64,000 nucleotides of DNA from NCBI RefSeq assembly GCF_002217435.1, contig NZ_MUHF01000021.1:195303-259302 (forward strand), in the 5' to 3' direction. The notes below the pieces were generated by a model. The model had not been told where the DNA came from. It ran no database searches and saw only the letters and a program-made list of their open reading frames with translations. Below are positions 17,979 to 26,411 of this stretch, piece by piece. A program made the translations under genes and the position numbers. Origin of the DNA: Flavobacterium reichenbachii (GTDB lineage: Bacteria; Bacteroidota; Bacteroidia; Flavobacteriales; Flavobacteriaceae). Positions within the stretch are counted from its first letter, which is position 1, and every line of letters begins with the position of its first letter.

Positions 17979-20525
17979 ATGGATGATAATTTTTCACCAA
18001 GAGTAAAAGATGTTATTACTTACAGTAAGGAAGAAGCCCTTCGTTTAGGACACGACTTTATTGGTACTGAACATCTAATGCTGGGCATTTTAAGAGATGG
18101 TAACGGAAAAGCTATTCATATACTTAATAACCTTGCAGTCGATTTAGACCATTTACGCAGAAAAGTAGAAATACTGAGCCCTGCTAATCTGGGCGTTGAA
18201 GTAAATGCCGAAAAGAAGAATCTTCATCTTACCCGACAGGCCGAAAGAGCCTTGAAGACTACCTTTCTTGAAGCTAAAGTGTTTCAAAGCTCATCAATTA
18301 GTACGGCGCACTTGCTTCTATGCATCTTGCGAAACGAAAACGATCCAACAACCAAGCTGTTGAATAAACTAAAAATAGATTATGACATAGCTAAAGAACA
18401 ATACTTAAACATGACGCCAAACGAAGAAGAATTCTTAGAAAACTTGCCAAGAAACGAATCGTATAATGACGATTCAGGACAAGATGACAGTCTTAAAGAA
18501 AGCAGTTTTAATAATCCAGCCAATAAGTCAAACAAAAAATCTAAGACTCCGGTTTTAGATAATTTTGGGAGAGATTTAACAGAAATGGCAGAGGAAGGAA
18601 AACTTGATCCTGTTGTAGGACGCGAAAAAGAAATTGAACGTGTTTCTCAAATTTTAAGCCGTAGAAAAAAGAACAACCCACTCCTTATAGGGGAACCAGG
18701 TGTTGGTAAATCTGCTATTGCAGAAGGATTAGCCTTACGCATTATTCAGAAAAAAGTATCTCGTATTCTTTTTAACAAACGTGTAGTTACACTTGATTTG
18801 GCAAGTTTAGTTGCCGGAACAAAATACCGCGGCCAGTTTGAAGAAAGAATGAAAGCTGTGATGAACGAGCTGGAGAAAAATGATGATATTATCTTATTTA
18901 TTGATGAAATTCATACTATTGTAGGTGCTGGAGGAGCAACTGGTTCGCTGGATGCTTCAAACATGTTCAAACCTGCATTAGCAAGAGGCGAAATCCAATG
19001 TATTGGTGCAACAACTCTTGACGAATACAGACAATATATTGAGAAAGATGGTGCATTAGAAAGACGTTTCCAAAAAGTAATTGTTGAACCAACTTCTGTT
19101 GAAGAAACTATTGCGATTTTGAATAACGTAAAAGATAAATACGAAGATCACCACAATGTAACTTACACTCAGGAAGCTATTGAAGCTTGTGTAAAATTAA
19201 CAAACAGATATATGTCTGAGCGTTTTTTACCAGACAAAGCTATTGATGCTCTTGACGAAGCAGGTTCTCGCGTGCACATTACCAATATTGATGTTCCTAA
19301 ACAAATATTAGATTTAGAACGTCAGCTGGAAGAAGTTCGTGAGCTTAAAAATATGGTTGTTAAAAAACAAAAATATGAAGAAGCTGCCAAACTTCGCGAT
19401 GACGAGAAACGCATTGAAAAAGATTTAGCAACAGCGCAGGAACAATGGGAAGAAGATTCTAAAAACAACAGAATTGAAGTTACAGAAGATAATGTAGCCG
19501 ATGTGGTTTCTATGATGACTGGAATTCCTGTAAACAGAATTGCACAGACAGAAAGCAATAAATTGGCAAAATTACCTGAATTGATTCAGAACAAAGTAAT
19601 TGGTCAAAACGAAGCAGTTTTAAAAATTGCACGTTCTATTCAACGTAACAGAGCCGGACTTAAAGATCCTAACAAACCAATTGGTTCGTTTATTTTCTTA
19701 GGTCAGACTGGAGTTGGTAAAACGCAGTTGGCTAAAGTTTTAGCGAAGGAATTATTTGATTCTGAAGATGCTTTAGTTCGTATTGACATGAGTGAATACA
19801 TGGAGAAATTTGCGATCTCTCGTTTAGTTGGAGCGCCTCCGGGATATGTAGGTTACGAAGAAGGCGGACAATTGACCGAAAAAGTTCGTAGAAAACCATA
19901 TTGCGTTGTACTTCTTGATGAGATCGAAAAAGCACATCCAGATGTATTTAATATGATGCTTCAGGTTTTAGATGACGGATATTTGACTGATAGTTTAGGT
20001 CGTAAAATCGACTTTAAAAACACTATTATCATTATGACTTCTAATGTTGGAGCGCGTCAGTTAAAAGATTTCGGACAAGGTGTTGGATTCGGAACTGCTG
20101 CAAAAGTGGCCCAAGCCGATGAAAACTCAAAAAGCATTATCGAAAATGCATTGAAAAAAACTTTTGCTCCTGAATTCTTAAACAGAATTGACGACGTAAT
20201 TGTATTTAACAGTCTGGAAAAATCTGATATTGACTTAATTATCGAAATTGAACTTAAAAAACTTTATTCTCGTATTTCAGAATTAGGATATAACTTAAGC
20301 CTTACCGATAAAGCCAAAGCATTTATTGCCGACAAAGGTTTTGATAAACAATTTGGAGCAAGACCGCTTAAAAGAGCAATTCAGAAATATGTTGAAGATT
20401 TGTTAGCTGAAGAAATTATCACTTCAAAAATTCACTCGGGTGACGAAATCTTAATGGATTTGAAAGATGATTCTCAAGAACTTTCTGTTGAAATACATAA
20501 AGCAGAAGAGCCAACTAATCAATAA
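17979..20525 (+). CDS. clpC: ClpC-type ATP-dependent protease ATPase
   Basis: 848 residues with the complete ClpC order: two Clp_N repeats (~1-150), AAA+ 1 with Walker A GEPGVGKS and Walker B ILFIDEIH, a UVR-type middle domain around LRDDEKRIEKDL, AAA+ 2 with GQTGVGKT and VVLLDEIEKAHPDV, and the D2-small C-terminal domain. The UVR segment and the short middle domain separate it from ClpB. It unfolds substrates for ClpP in the cytoplasm. Its 257-bp divergent spacer with gyrA holds no strict TAnnTTTG box that I can see. Confidence 0.95.
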   Translation: MDDNFSPRVKDVITYSKEEALRLGHDFIGTEHLMLGILRDGNGKAIHILNNLAVDLDHLRRKVEILSPANLGVEVNAEKKNLHLTRQAERALKTTFLEAKVFQSSSISTAHLLLCILRNENDPTTKLLNKLKIDYDIAKEQYLNMTPNEEEFLENLPRNESYNDDSGQDDSLKESSFNNPANKSNKKSKTPVLDNFGRDLTEMAEEGKLDPVVGREKEIERVSQILSRRKKNNPLLIGEPGVGKSAIAEGLALRIIQKKVSRILFNKRVVTLDLASLVAGTKYRGQFEERMKAVMNELEKNDDIILFIDEIHTIVGAGGATGSLDASNMFKPALARGEIQCIGATTLDEYRQYIEKDGALERRFQKVIVEPTSVEETIAILNNVKDKYEDHHNVTYTQEAIEACVKLTNRYMSERFLPDKAIDALDEAGSRVHITNIDVPKQILDLERQLEEVRELKNMVVKKQKYEEAAKLRDDEKRIEKDLATAQEQWEEDSKNNRIEVTEDNVADVVSMMTGIPVNRIAQTESNKLAKLPELIQNKVIGQNEAVLKIARSIQRNRAGLKDPNKPIGSFIFLGQTGVGKTQLAKVLAKELFDSEDALVRIDMSEYMEKFAISRLVGAPPGYVGYEEGGQLTEKVRRKPYCVVLLDEIEKAHPDVFNMMLQVLDDGYLTDSLGRKIDFKNTIIIMTSNVGARQLKDFGQGVGFGTAAKVAQADENSKSIIENALKKTFAPEFLNRIDDVIVFNSLEKSDIDLIIEIELKKLYSRISELGYNLSLTDKAKAFIADKGFDKQFGARPLKRAIQKYVEDLLAEEIITSKIHSGDEILMDLKDDSQELSVEIHKAEEPTNQ

Positions 20526-20554
20526 ATTAGTTTAATTTTATAACAAAAATAATT

Positions 20555-20595
20555 TACCCGTTACGTTTTCATAACTTAACGGGTATTTTTTTTGC
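20555..20595 (+). terminator. Terminator of clpC
   Basis: TACCCGTTA / TAACGGGTA, 9-bp stem with a 13-nt loop, followed by an uninterrupted T tract. Confidence 0.85.
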
Positions 20596-20664
20596 ATAAT
20601 TTACTATCTTTAGTAAAAGCAAATAGCTATTTTTGAATATAAATTATATAACAACAAACAGAAT

Positions 20665-22035
20665 ATGCTTCAAAACAAGGTCATTTTAGGAAGCGAAGAA
20701 TGGTGCTCATTTCCAGAATTAGGAATTCCAACGATAAAAGCTCGTGTGGATTCCGGCGCTAAAACTTCGGCAATGCACGCTATAAACATAGCTCCTTTTA
20801 TTAAAAATGATGCCAATTGGGTAAAATTTGATATCAACCCAATTCAGAATAATATAAAAACAATCATTCATTGCGAAGCACCGCTGGTTGACAAAAGAAT
20901 TGTAAAAAGTTCGAGCGGTTTTAGAGAACATCGTTATGTTATTCAGACGAGCCTGAAAATAGGTGACGTCAAATGGCCTATAGAAATGACTTTGACCAAT
21001 CGCGATTCGATGGGTTTCAGAATGCTTTTAGGACGAGAAGCTATGAGCGGACGTGTTTTGGTGGATCCTGAAGAAAAATATTTATTAGGACAACCAACAA
21101 CTGAAGCATTAAAAGAATTATACCAAAACTCCGAAAAAGCGAGTTCTGGCTTAAGAATAGGACTTTTGGCCAGTAATCCTGAATTATACAGTAATAAAAG
21201 AATTATGGAAGCCGGCGAAATGCGCGGGCATGAAATGCATTTTCTAAACATCAAAGAATGTTATATGAAACTGGATGCGAAAACTCCGGAAATTCATTAC
21301 AGAGGCGGAAAAATACTAAACCAGTTTGATGCTATAATTCCGAGAATTCGACCAAGTATTACTTTTTACGGCTGCGCATTAACACGTCAGTTTGAAGCGT
21401 TGAAAGTTTTTGTTTTAAATTCGGCTACAGCCATAACACAATCGCGTGATAAATTGTATTCACTGCAATTATTATTAAACAGCGGTATTGATATTCCAAC
21501 AACTGGTTTTGCCAATTCTCCACTTGATACTGATAATTTAATTAAAATGGTTGGAGGCTCGCCTTTAATTGTAAAATTATTAGAAGGAACACAAGGAAAA
21601 GGAGTTGTTTTGGCCGAAACCAAAAAAGCAGCAGAAAGTGTAATTAACGCCTTCAAAAGCTTAAATGCCAATATATTAGTTCAGGAATTCATAAAAGAAG
21701 CAAACGGAAAAGACATTCGTTGTTTTGTAATTGACGGAAAAGTGGTTGCTGCCATTCAGCGTGAAGCGATGCCGGGCGAATTTAGAGCAAATATCCACCT
21801 TGGAGGCACCGCATCTGTAATTAAAGTAACCGCAGAAGAAAAAAAGATTGCTATTAAAGCCGCAAAAGCAATGGACTTAAAAGTAGCTGGTGTTGATATT
21901 ATACGTTCCTCAAAAGGTCCATTATTACTTGAAGTAAACTCTTCTCCAGGACTTGAAGGAATTGAAGGTGCTACAAATAAAGATATTGCAGGTGAAATGA
22001 TAAAAGCTATTGAAAAGAATTTTAAATTAATTTAA
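20665..22035 (+). CDS. rimK: RimB-like retropepsin domain fused to RimK ATP-grasp ligase
   Basis: 456 residues. Residues 1-~150 are the RimB/ATP-dependent-zinc-protease-type aspartic peptidase domain (VDSGAKTSA at 28-36, then LLGREAMSGRVLVDP). From about 163 (RIGLLASNPELYSNKR) the protein is a full RimK ATP-grasp ligase, which adds glutamate to the C-terminus of ribosomal protein bS6: PLIVKLLEGTQGKGV, VQEFIKEANGKDIRCFVI, REAMPGEFRANIHLGG and LLLEVNSSPGLEG are the ATP and Mg sites. In Proteobacteria the two are separate genes, so this is a fusion of an enzyme with its usual partner. The substrate here is inferred. Confidence 0.88.
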   Translation: MLQNKVILGSEEWCSFPELGIPTIKARVDSGAKTSAMHAINIAPFIKNDANWVKFDINPIQNNIKTIIHCEAPLVDKRIVKSSSGFREHRYVIQTSLKIGDVKWPIEMTLTNRDSMGFRMLLGREAMSGRVLVDPEEKYLLGQPTTEALKELYQNSEKASSGLRIGLLASNPELYSNKRIMEAGEMRGHEMHFLNIKECYMKLDAKTPEIHYRGGKILNQFDAIIPRIRPSITFYGCALTRQFEALKVFVLNSATAITQSRDKLYSLQLLLNSGIDIPTTGFANSPLDTDNLIKMVGGSPLIVKLLEGTQGKGVVLAETKKAAESVINAFKSLNANILVQEFIKEANGKDIRCFVIDGKVVAAIQREAMPGEFRANIHLGGTASVIKVTAEEKKIAIKAAKAMDLKVAGVDIIRSSKGPLLLEVNSSPGLEGIEGATNKDIAGEMIKAIEKNFKLI

Positions 22036-22059
22036 TTATTTGGTTTACTTTAATTAATT

Positions 22060-22105
22060 GATAAAAAAGGCGAAGTCAACTTTCATTGATTTCGCCTTTT
22101 TTATC
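22060..22105. terminator. Bidirectional terminator between rimK and adh
   Basis: GATAAAAAAGGCGAA / TTCGCCTTTTTTATC, 15-bp perfect arms around a 16-nt loop, between convergent genes. Confidence 0.88.
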
Positions 22106-22137
22106 AACCTTTCGAAGCATCAGGTTTGGTGATTTTT

Positions 22138-23175
22138 TTAGCTATTACTAATAATAATTTTTAAAGCCTTTTCTTTTGCACCATTCAGGAAAGTTTGATA
22201 AGCTTGTTCAATTTCATCTAATTTGTAGTGATGAGTAATTAATTTCTTTAAATCAAAACGATTGGCAGAGACTGCTTTAATTAACATTGGCGTAGTATTG
22301 GTATTGACAAGTCCGGTCGTGATGGTCAGATTCTTAATCCATAATTTTTCTATTTCAAAATCAACCTTTACCCCGTGCACTCCTACATTTGCAATATGCG
22401 CACCTGGTTTTACTATTTGCTGACAAATATCCCATGTTGCAGGAATACCTACAGCTTCAATCGCCACATCAACGCCATCACCTACAATATTTTTTATCGA
22501 TTCCACAACATTTTCTGTACCCGAATTAATCGTATGGGTTGCACCGAGTTCCTTAGCCAGGTTTAATCTGTTCTCATCCATATCGATCATAATAATAATG
22601 GATGGCGAATAAAACTGTGATGTTAGCAACACAGACATACCAACAGGTCCTGCACCAACAATAGCAATAGCATCTCCGGGTTTTACATTCCCATACTGCA
22701 CCCCTATTTCATGACCCGTAGGCAAGATATCACTTAACAAAACTGCTACTTCATCATCAATTGAAGCAGGTATTTTATATAAACTGTTATCTGCATGTGG
22801 AATACGAACATACTCTGCCTGAACACCATCAATCATATAACCTAAAATCCAACCACCGTCTTTACAATGAGAATACAATTGCTTTTTGCAATACTCGCAG
22901 GAACCACAAGAAGTAATACAGGAAATCAAAACCTTATCCCCTTTCTTAAATTGTCTTACGCTCTCACCAACTTCTTCTATCAGTCCTACACCTTCATGCC
23001 CCAGGATTCTTCCATCGGCAATTTCAGGGTTTTTACCTTTATAAATACCTAAGTCAGTACCACAAATAGTTGTTTTCAAAACCTTCAAAATCACATCTGT
23101 TGGTTTTAAAATAGTCGGTTTTGGTTTTTCTTCGAGTGCGATATTATGGTCGCCATGATAAACTAATGCTTTCAT
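22138..23175 (-). CDS. Zinc-dependent alcohol dehydrogenase (MDR family)
   Basis: 345 residues from the ATG at 23175 (MKALVYHGD); the upstream in-frame start adds nine unconserved residues. Catalytic zinc ligands lie in TTICGTDLG and GHEGVGLIEEVG. The structural zinc loop has four cysteines (CGSCEYCKKQLYSHC). The NAD(P) site is VGAGPVGMS. Substrate is unknown; this subgroup oxidises short secondary or primary alcohols. A CAAATATA on the plus strand at 23200-23207 reads TATATTTG on the coding strand, a good -7 box 25 bp upstream of the start. Confidence 0.9.
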   Translation of the reverse strand: MKALVYHGDHNIALEEKPKPTILKPTDVILKVLKTTICGTDLGIYKGKNPEIADGRILGHEGVGLIEEVGESVRQFKKGDKVLISCITSCGSCEYCKKQLYSHCKDGGWILGYMIDGVQAEYVRIPHADNSLYKIPASIDDEVAVLLSDILPTGHEIGVQYGNVKPGDAIAIVGAGPVGMSVLLTSQFYSPSIIIMIDMDENRLNLAKELGATHTINSGTENVVESIKNIVGDGVDVAIEAVGIPATWDICQQIVKPGAHIANVGVHGVKVDFEIEKLWIKNLTITTGLVNTNTTPMLIKAVSANRFDLKKLITHHYKLDEIEQAYQTFLNGAKEKALKIIISNS

Positions 23176-23416
23176 CTTTTTTGTATTAAAATTATTACAC
23201 AAATATAATTATACATAAGTTAAATCTTTCAGAATAATTACATAAATTATGAATCTTTAATGGTTGTGAATCATTCTTTTTTATCTAACAGAAACATCCA
23301 AAATATCTTTAATTGATTCAAGAACCTCATTTGAACTTCATCATGTAACTTTATTTTAGTAACTTTTTCAAAATTTAAAACTTTCACATAGTTTGTTTAC
23401 CTTTAAAATAAAAAAC

Positions 23417-23932
23417 ATGCATTTTCCTTATTTAGATATTATAATTAGAAGTGCAGCTGTCTATTTTTTCATGACAATTGCCTTGAGAATTTTCGGCAAA
23501 AAAGAACTTTCTCAATTAAATACTGCCGATGTAATTCTGATTTTATTAATCAGCAATTCGGTTCAAAATGCCATGGTTGGCCCCGATACAAGTCTTTGGG
23601 GAGGTTTGGTTGCCGCGTTGGTTTTGTTTATAATCAATTTTATTATTAAAAAATTGATGCACAGATCCAAATTTTTCAGCGATTTATTACTTGATAAACC
23701 AGAAGTTTTAATTCACAATGGCAAATTAGATTTTAAAGCTTTAAGCAGACTAGACATCTCTCACGACGAATTAAAAGAAGCAATGCGTGAACATGGTTTA
23801 GAACATTTTACAGATGTAAAACTCTGTATGTTAGAAATTGACGGTACCATAAGTATCATTTCTGAAGACAAAAAGAATCTAAAACAGACGCATTACAAAA
23901 GAAAACACAATCATAAAATTTTAAAAAAATAA
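23417..23932 (+). CDS. DUF421 (YetF/YcaP-type) membrane protein
   Basis: 171 residues from the ATG at 23417, chosen over an upstream TTG at 23393. Three N-terminal membrane helices (to ~75) are followed by the DUF421 cytosolic domain: KPEVLIHNGKLD, the conserved LDISHDELKEAMREHG and VKLCMLEIDGTISII. The signature early helix contains TIALRIFGKKELSQLNTADVI, where GKKELSQ corresponds to the conserved GKRxLsql. Function is unknown, although YetF-type proteins are linked to envelope homeostasis and sporulation in Firmicutes. Confidence 0.88.
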   Translation: MHFPYLDIIIRSAAVYFFMTIALRIFGKKELSQLNTADVILILLISNSVQNAMVGPDTSLWGGLVAALVLFIINFIIKKLMHRSKFFSDLLLDKPEVLIHNGKLDFKALSRLDISHDELKEAMREHGLEHFTDVKLCMLEIDGTISIISEDKKNLKQTHYKRKHNHKILKK

Positions 23933-23998
23933 ATTTAAATATTTAACATTCTGAAAATGAGATAATTAAATGTTTATTAAAAAAACTTAGCTATATAC

Positions 23999-24027
23999 TT
24001 TGTTATACTATGTATTTTGTTATACAT
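23999..24027 (+). promoter_or_regulatory. Palindromic operator upstream of padR
   Basis: ATGTAT-N6-ATACAT (24010-24027) is a perfect inverted repeat ending 7 bp before the padR ATG. TTTGTTATAC also occurs twice as a direct repeat at 17-bp spacing (23999-24008, 24016-24025), and ATAC-TAT-GTAT (24005-24015) is a second overlapping inverted repeat. PadR regulators bind ATGT...ACAT palindromes, so this is probably the autoregulatory operator. Confidence 0.6.
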
Positions 24028-24034
24028 TAGCCAA

Positions 24035-24370
24035 ATGAATGAGACATTTGTAACAAACTGGAAATCACAGGTAAAGAAAGGCACCTTAACTTTCATTATT
24101 CTTAACGTACTCAAAAATCACGAGTACTACGGTTATGAACTTATAGAGCAGATAAGAAAACATACCGAAATAGAAATTGCAGAAGGAACACTTTATCCTT
24201 TAATGAATCGCTTAAAAACGGAAGAATTGGTCGATTCTAAATGGGTGGAGCAGGAAACTGGCATCCCAAGAAAATATTATTCTTTAACTGAAGCAGGAAT
24301 CGAAACGCTGACTCAGATGAACATCTATTGGGAGAATCTGGAAAAATCAATTAAAAAAATCATTCAATGA
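24035..24370 (+). CDS. PadR family transcriptional regulator
   Basis: 111 residues from the ATG at 24035; the TTG at 24017 lies inside the palindromic operator. Winged-helix PadR signature: KKGTLTFIILNVLKNHEYYGYELIEQI, then EGTLYPLMNRLKTEELV and GIPRKYYSLTEAG. It begins a three-gene overlap operon (PadR, HAAS membrane protein, serine hydrolase) with ATGA junctions. PadR genes are often paired with HAAS-domain proteins that relay an envelope signal, so the regulator probably controls its own operon. Confidence 0.92.
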   Translation: MNETFVTNWKSQVKKGTLTFIILNVLKNHEYYGYELIEQIRKHTEIEIAEGTLYPLMNRLKTEELVDSKWVEQETGIPRKYYSLTEAGIETLTQMNIYWENLEKSIKKIIQ

Positions 24371-24984
24371 GAATAGAAGATATCAAATTCGAAGAAAAAG
24401 CTTCACAGCGAATTTACAACGATTACATGAAGCGCATCAGGAAAGCTACCGCATCATTATCAAAAACAGATCAGGATGACATTTATATGGAGTTTAACAG
24501 CCATATTTATGAGGCTATCCACCACAAAAAGGATGCGAATGAAATCGACTCTCTTTTAGATATAATAGAAAAATTAGGTTTGCCAGAAGAAGTATTAAAA
24601 CCACTTGTGGCTGATAAAAAATTACAGCAGGCCACAAAGACATTCAATCCTGTTCACGTTTTTAAAGCATTGATATTAAACTTTACAAATGGTATTTCTT
24701 ATATCTTCTTCTTTGTTTTGTACCTTTTTCTATTTGGATTTGTTTTTTTAATTTTTGCCAAAATCTACAATCCGTCTCTTGTTGGCCTGTACATGAAAAA
24801 AGACTCCTTTTCTGTTTTTGTTTTGGGAATCATCAACCCTGAAAGCCAGATTAAAAATAATATCCATGAAGTTCTCGGCAACTGGTTTATTCCGGTAATG
24901 CTGTTATCAATCGTCTTATTTTATTTCCTTATTACCTTATTATTAAAGTTCAAAAAATCAATCAATCAAAAAACACTATCATGA
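24367..24984 (+). CDS. HAAS-domain membrane protein
   Basis: 205 residues. The N-terminal half (to ~80) is a soluble helical HAAS-like domain (YMKRIRKATASLSKTDQDDIYMEFNSHI, IIEKLGLPEEVLKP). The C-terminal half has two hydrophobic segments (about 105-130 and 175-195). Start and stop overlap both neighbours by 4 bp (ATGA). These proteins accompany PadR regulators, probably as membrane-linked partners; no enzymatic motif is visible. Confidence 0.8.
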   Translation: MRIEDIKFEEKASQRIYNDYMKRIRKATASLSKTDQDDIYMEFNSHIYEAIHHKKDANEIDSLLDIIEKLGLPEEVLKPLVADKKLQQATKTFNPVHVFKALILNFTNGISYIFFFVLYLFLFGFVFLIFAKIYNPSLVGLYMKKDSFSVFVLGIINPESQIKNNIHEVLGNWFIPVMLLSIVLFYFLITLLLKFKKSINQKTLS

Positions 24985-26294
24985 AAAAAATTATTACCTG
25001 CTTATTTGCCCTTGTAATTACAAGCGCTTTTTCCCAAACTTTTAATACCAAAAGACTTGACAGTTTGTTTCTTCTCTTAGAGAAAAATAATAAATACATG
25101 GGAAGTATTGCAATCTCTGAAAATGGAAAAACAATCTACACAAAATCAATTGGATTTGATGACATTACTGCTTCAAAAAAATCAAGTATCAATACGAAAT
25201 ACAGAATTGGTTCCATTTCTAAAACTTTTACCGCTTCACTTATTTTTAAAGCTGTGGAAGAAAATAAAATCAATCTAAACCAAACTATTGACCGTTATTT
25301 TCCAACCATAAAAAATGCAAAAACTATTACAGTAAGTAATTTATTGAATCACAGAAGCGGTATTCATGATTTTACAAATGATCCGGATTATTTAAAATGG
25401 AATACACAGCCTCAGTCAAAAGCTAAAATGATAGAACGAATAACTGCCGGAGATATCGTTTTTGAACCTAATACAAAAGGTAAATACAGCAATTCTAACT
25501 ATATTTTATTGTCGTTTATACTAGAAGATATTTACAAAAAATCTTATGGCGAAATTTTAAGTCAAAAGATTACTAAACCTCTTAAATTAAAAAATACTTA
25601 TTTGGGCGGAAAAATCAGTATTGAAAACAACGAAAGTTATTCTTATTCTCTTGCTGGAAAATGGGAAAAAGAAAGTGAAACCGATATATCGATTCCGCTT
25701 GGAGCCGGCGGAATTGTTTCTAACCCAACTGATTTGAATCTTTTTATTGAAAATCTTTTTGCTGGAAAAATTGTTTCGATAGAACATTTAAATGAAATGA
25801 AAACCATAAAAGACAAATACGGAATGGGTATTTTAGAATTTCCTTATTTCGAAAGAAAAAGCTACGGCCACAATGGCGCAATCGACAGCTTCAGATCTAT
25901 TGCAGGCTATTTTCCAAGTGAAAAATTAGCTTTAGCTATAACTTCAAACGGAATGGGTTATGATAACAACAGCATCTTACTGTGTGCTTTTAGTTCTTAT
26001 TTTCACAAACCTTTTGTAATGCCTAATTTTAATACTGTTTCAATCACTGCAGAAACTCTGGAACAATATTTAGGAACGTATGCAAGCCTGCAGATCCCAA
26101 TAAAAATAACAATTTCTAAAAAGGAAAATACAATGACTGCACAAACAGCAGGACAACCTTCTTTTTCTTTAGAACCTACAGCTGCAAACATCTTTAAATT
26201 TGATGCTGCAGGAATTGTAATGGAATTTAATGCTGAGAAAAAAGAAATGATTCTAAAACAAGGCGGAAAAGAATTTTTATTTAAGAAGGAATAA
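24981..26294 (+). CDS. Serine hydrolase of the class C beta-lactamase/PBP4 family
   Basis: 437 residues with a signal peptide (to AFSQ, residue 19). The catalytic SxxK is Ser78-Ile-Ser-Lys81 (IGSISKTFTA), the YxN motif is in GKYSNSNY (Tyr about 165), and the third motif is YGHNGAIDSFRS (HxG variant). A C-terminal beta domain follows from about 340. This family covers D-aminopeptidases, esterases and beta-lactamase relatives; the sequence does not show beta-lactamase activity. It is the last gene of the PadR operon, suggesting induction by an envelope or cell-wall signal. Confidence 0.88.
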   Translation: MKKIITCLFALVITSAFSQTFNTKRLDSLFLLLEKNNKYMGSIAISENGKTIYTKSIGFDDITASKKSSINTKYRIGSISKTFTASLIFKAVEENKINLNQTIDRYFPTIKNAKTITVSNLLNHRSGIHDFTNDPDYLKWNTQPQSKAKMIERITAGDIVFEPNTKGKYSNSNYILLSFILEDIYKKSYGEILSQKITKPLKLKNTYLGGKISIENNESYSYSLAGKWEKESETDISIPLGAGGIVSNPTDLNLFIENLFAGKIVSIEHLNEMKTIKDKYGMGILEFPYFERKSYGHNGAIDSFRSIAGYFPSEKLALAITSNGMGYDNNSILLCAFSSYFHKPFVMPNFNTVSITAETLEQYLGTYASLQIPIKITISKKENTMTAQTAGQPSFSLEPTAANIFKFDAAGIVMEFNAEKKEMILKQGGKEFLFKKE

Positions 26295-26315
26295 AACTTA
26301 AAGAATATTAAGCAT

Positions 26316-26352
26316 AAAAAAAGCTGATTCCTATTTGAAATCAGCTTTTTTT
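26316..26352. terminator. Terminator between the serine hydrolase and SUKH genes
   Basis: AAAAAGCTGATT / AATCAGCTTTTT stem of about 11-12 bp with a T tract, between convergent genes. Confidence 0.85.
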
Positions 26353-26411
26353 ATTTACAAAATTGAACCATGGTTTTTTATCTGATAAAGACTTTTATAT
26401 CTCTTTTAAAT

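Noticed and set aside
24981..26294. Antibiotic-resistance beta-lactamase
   Set aside because: Only the general SxxK/YxN/HxG fold is seen; nothing shows beta-lactam hydrolysis.
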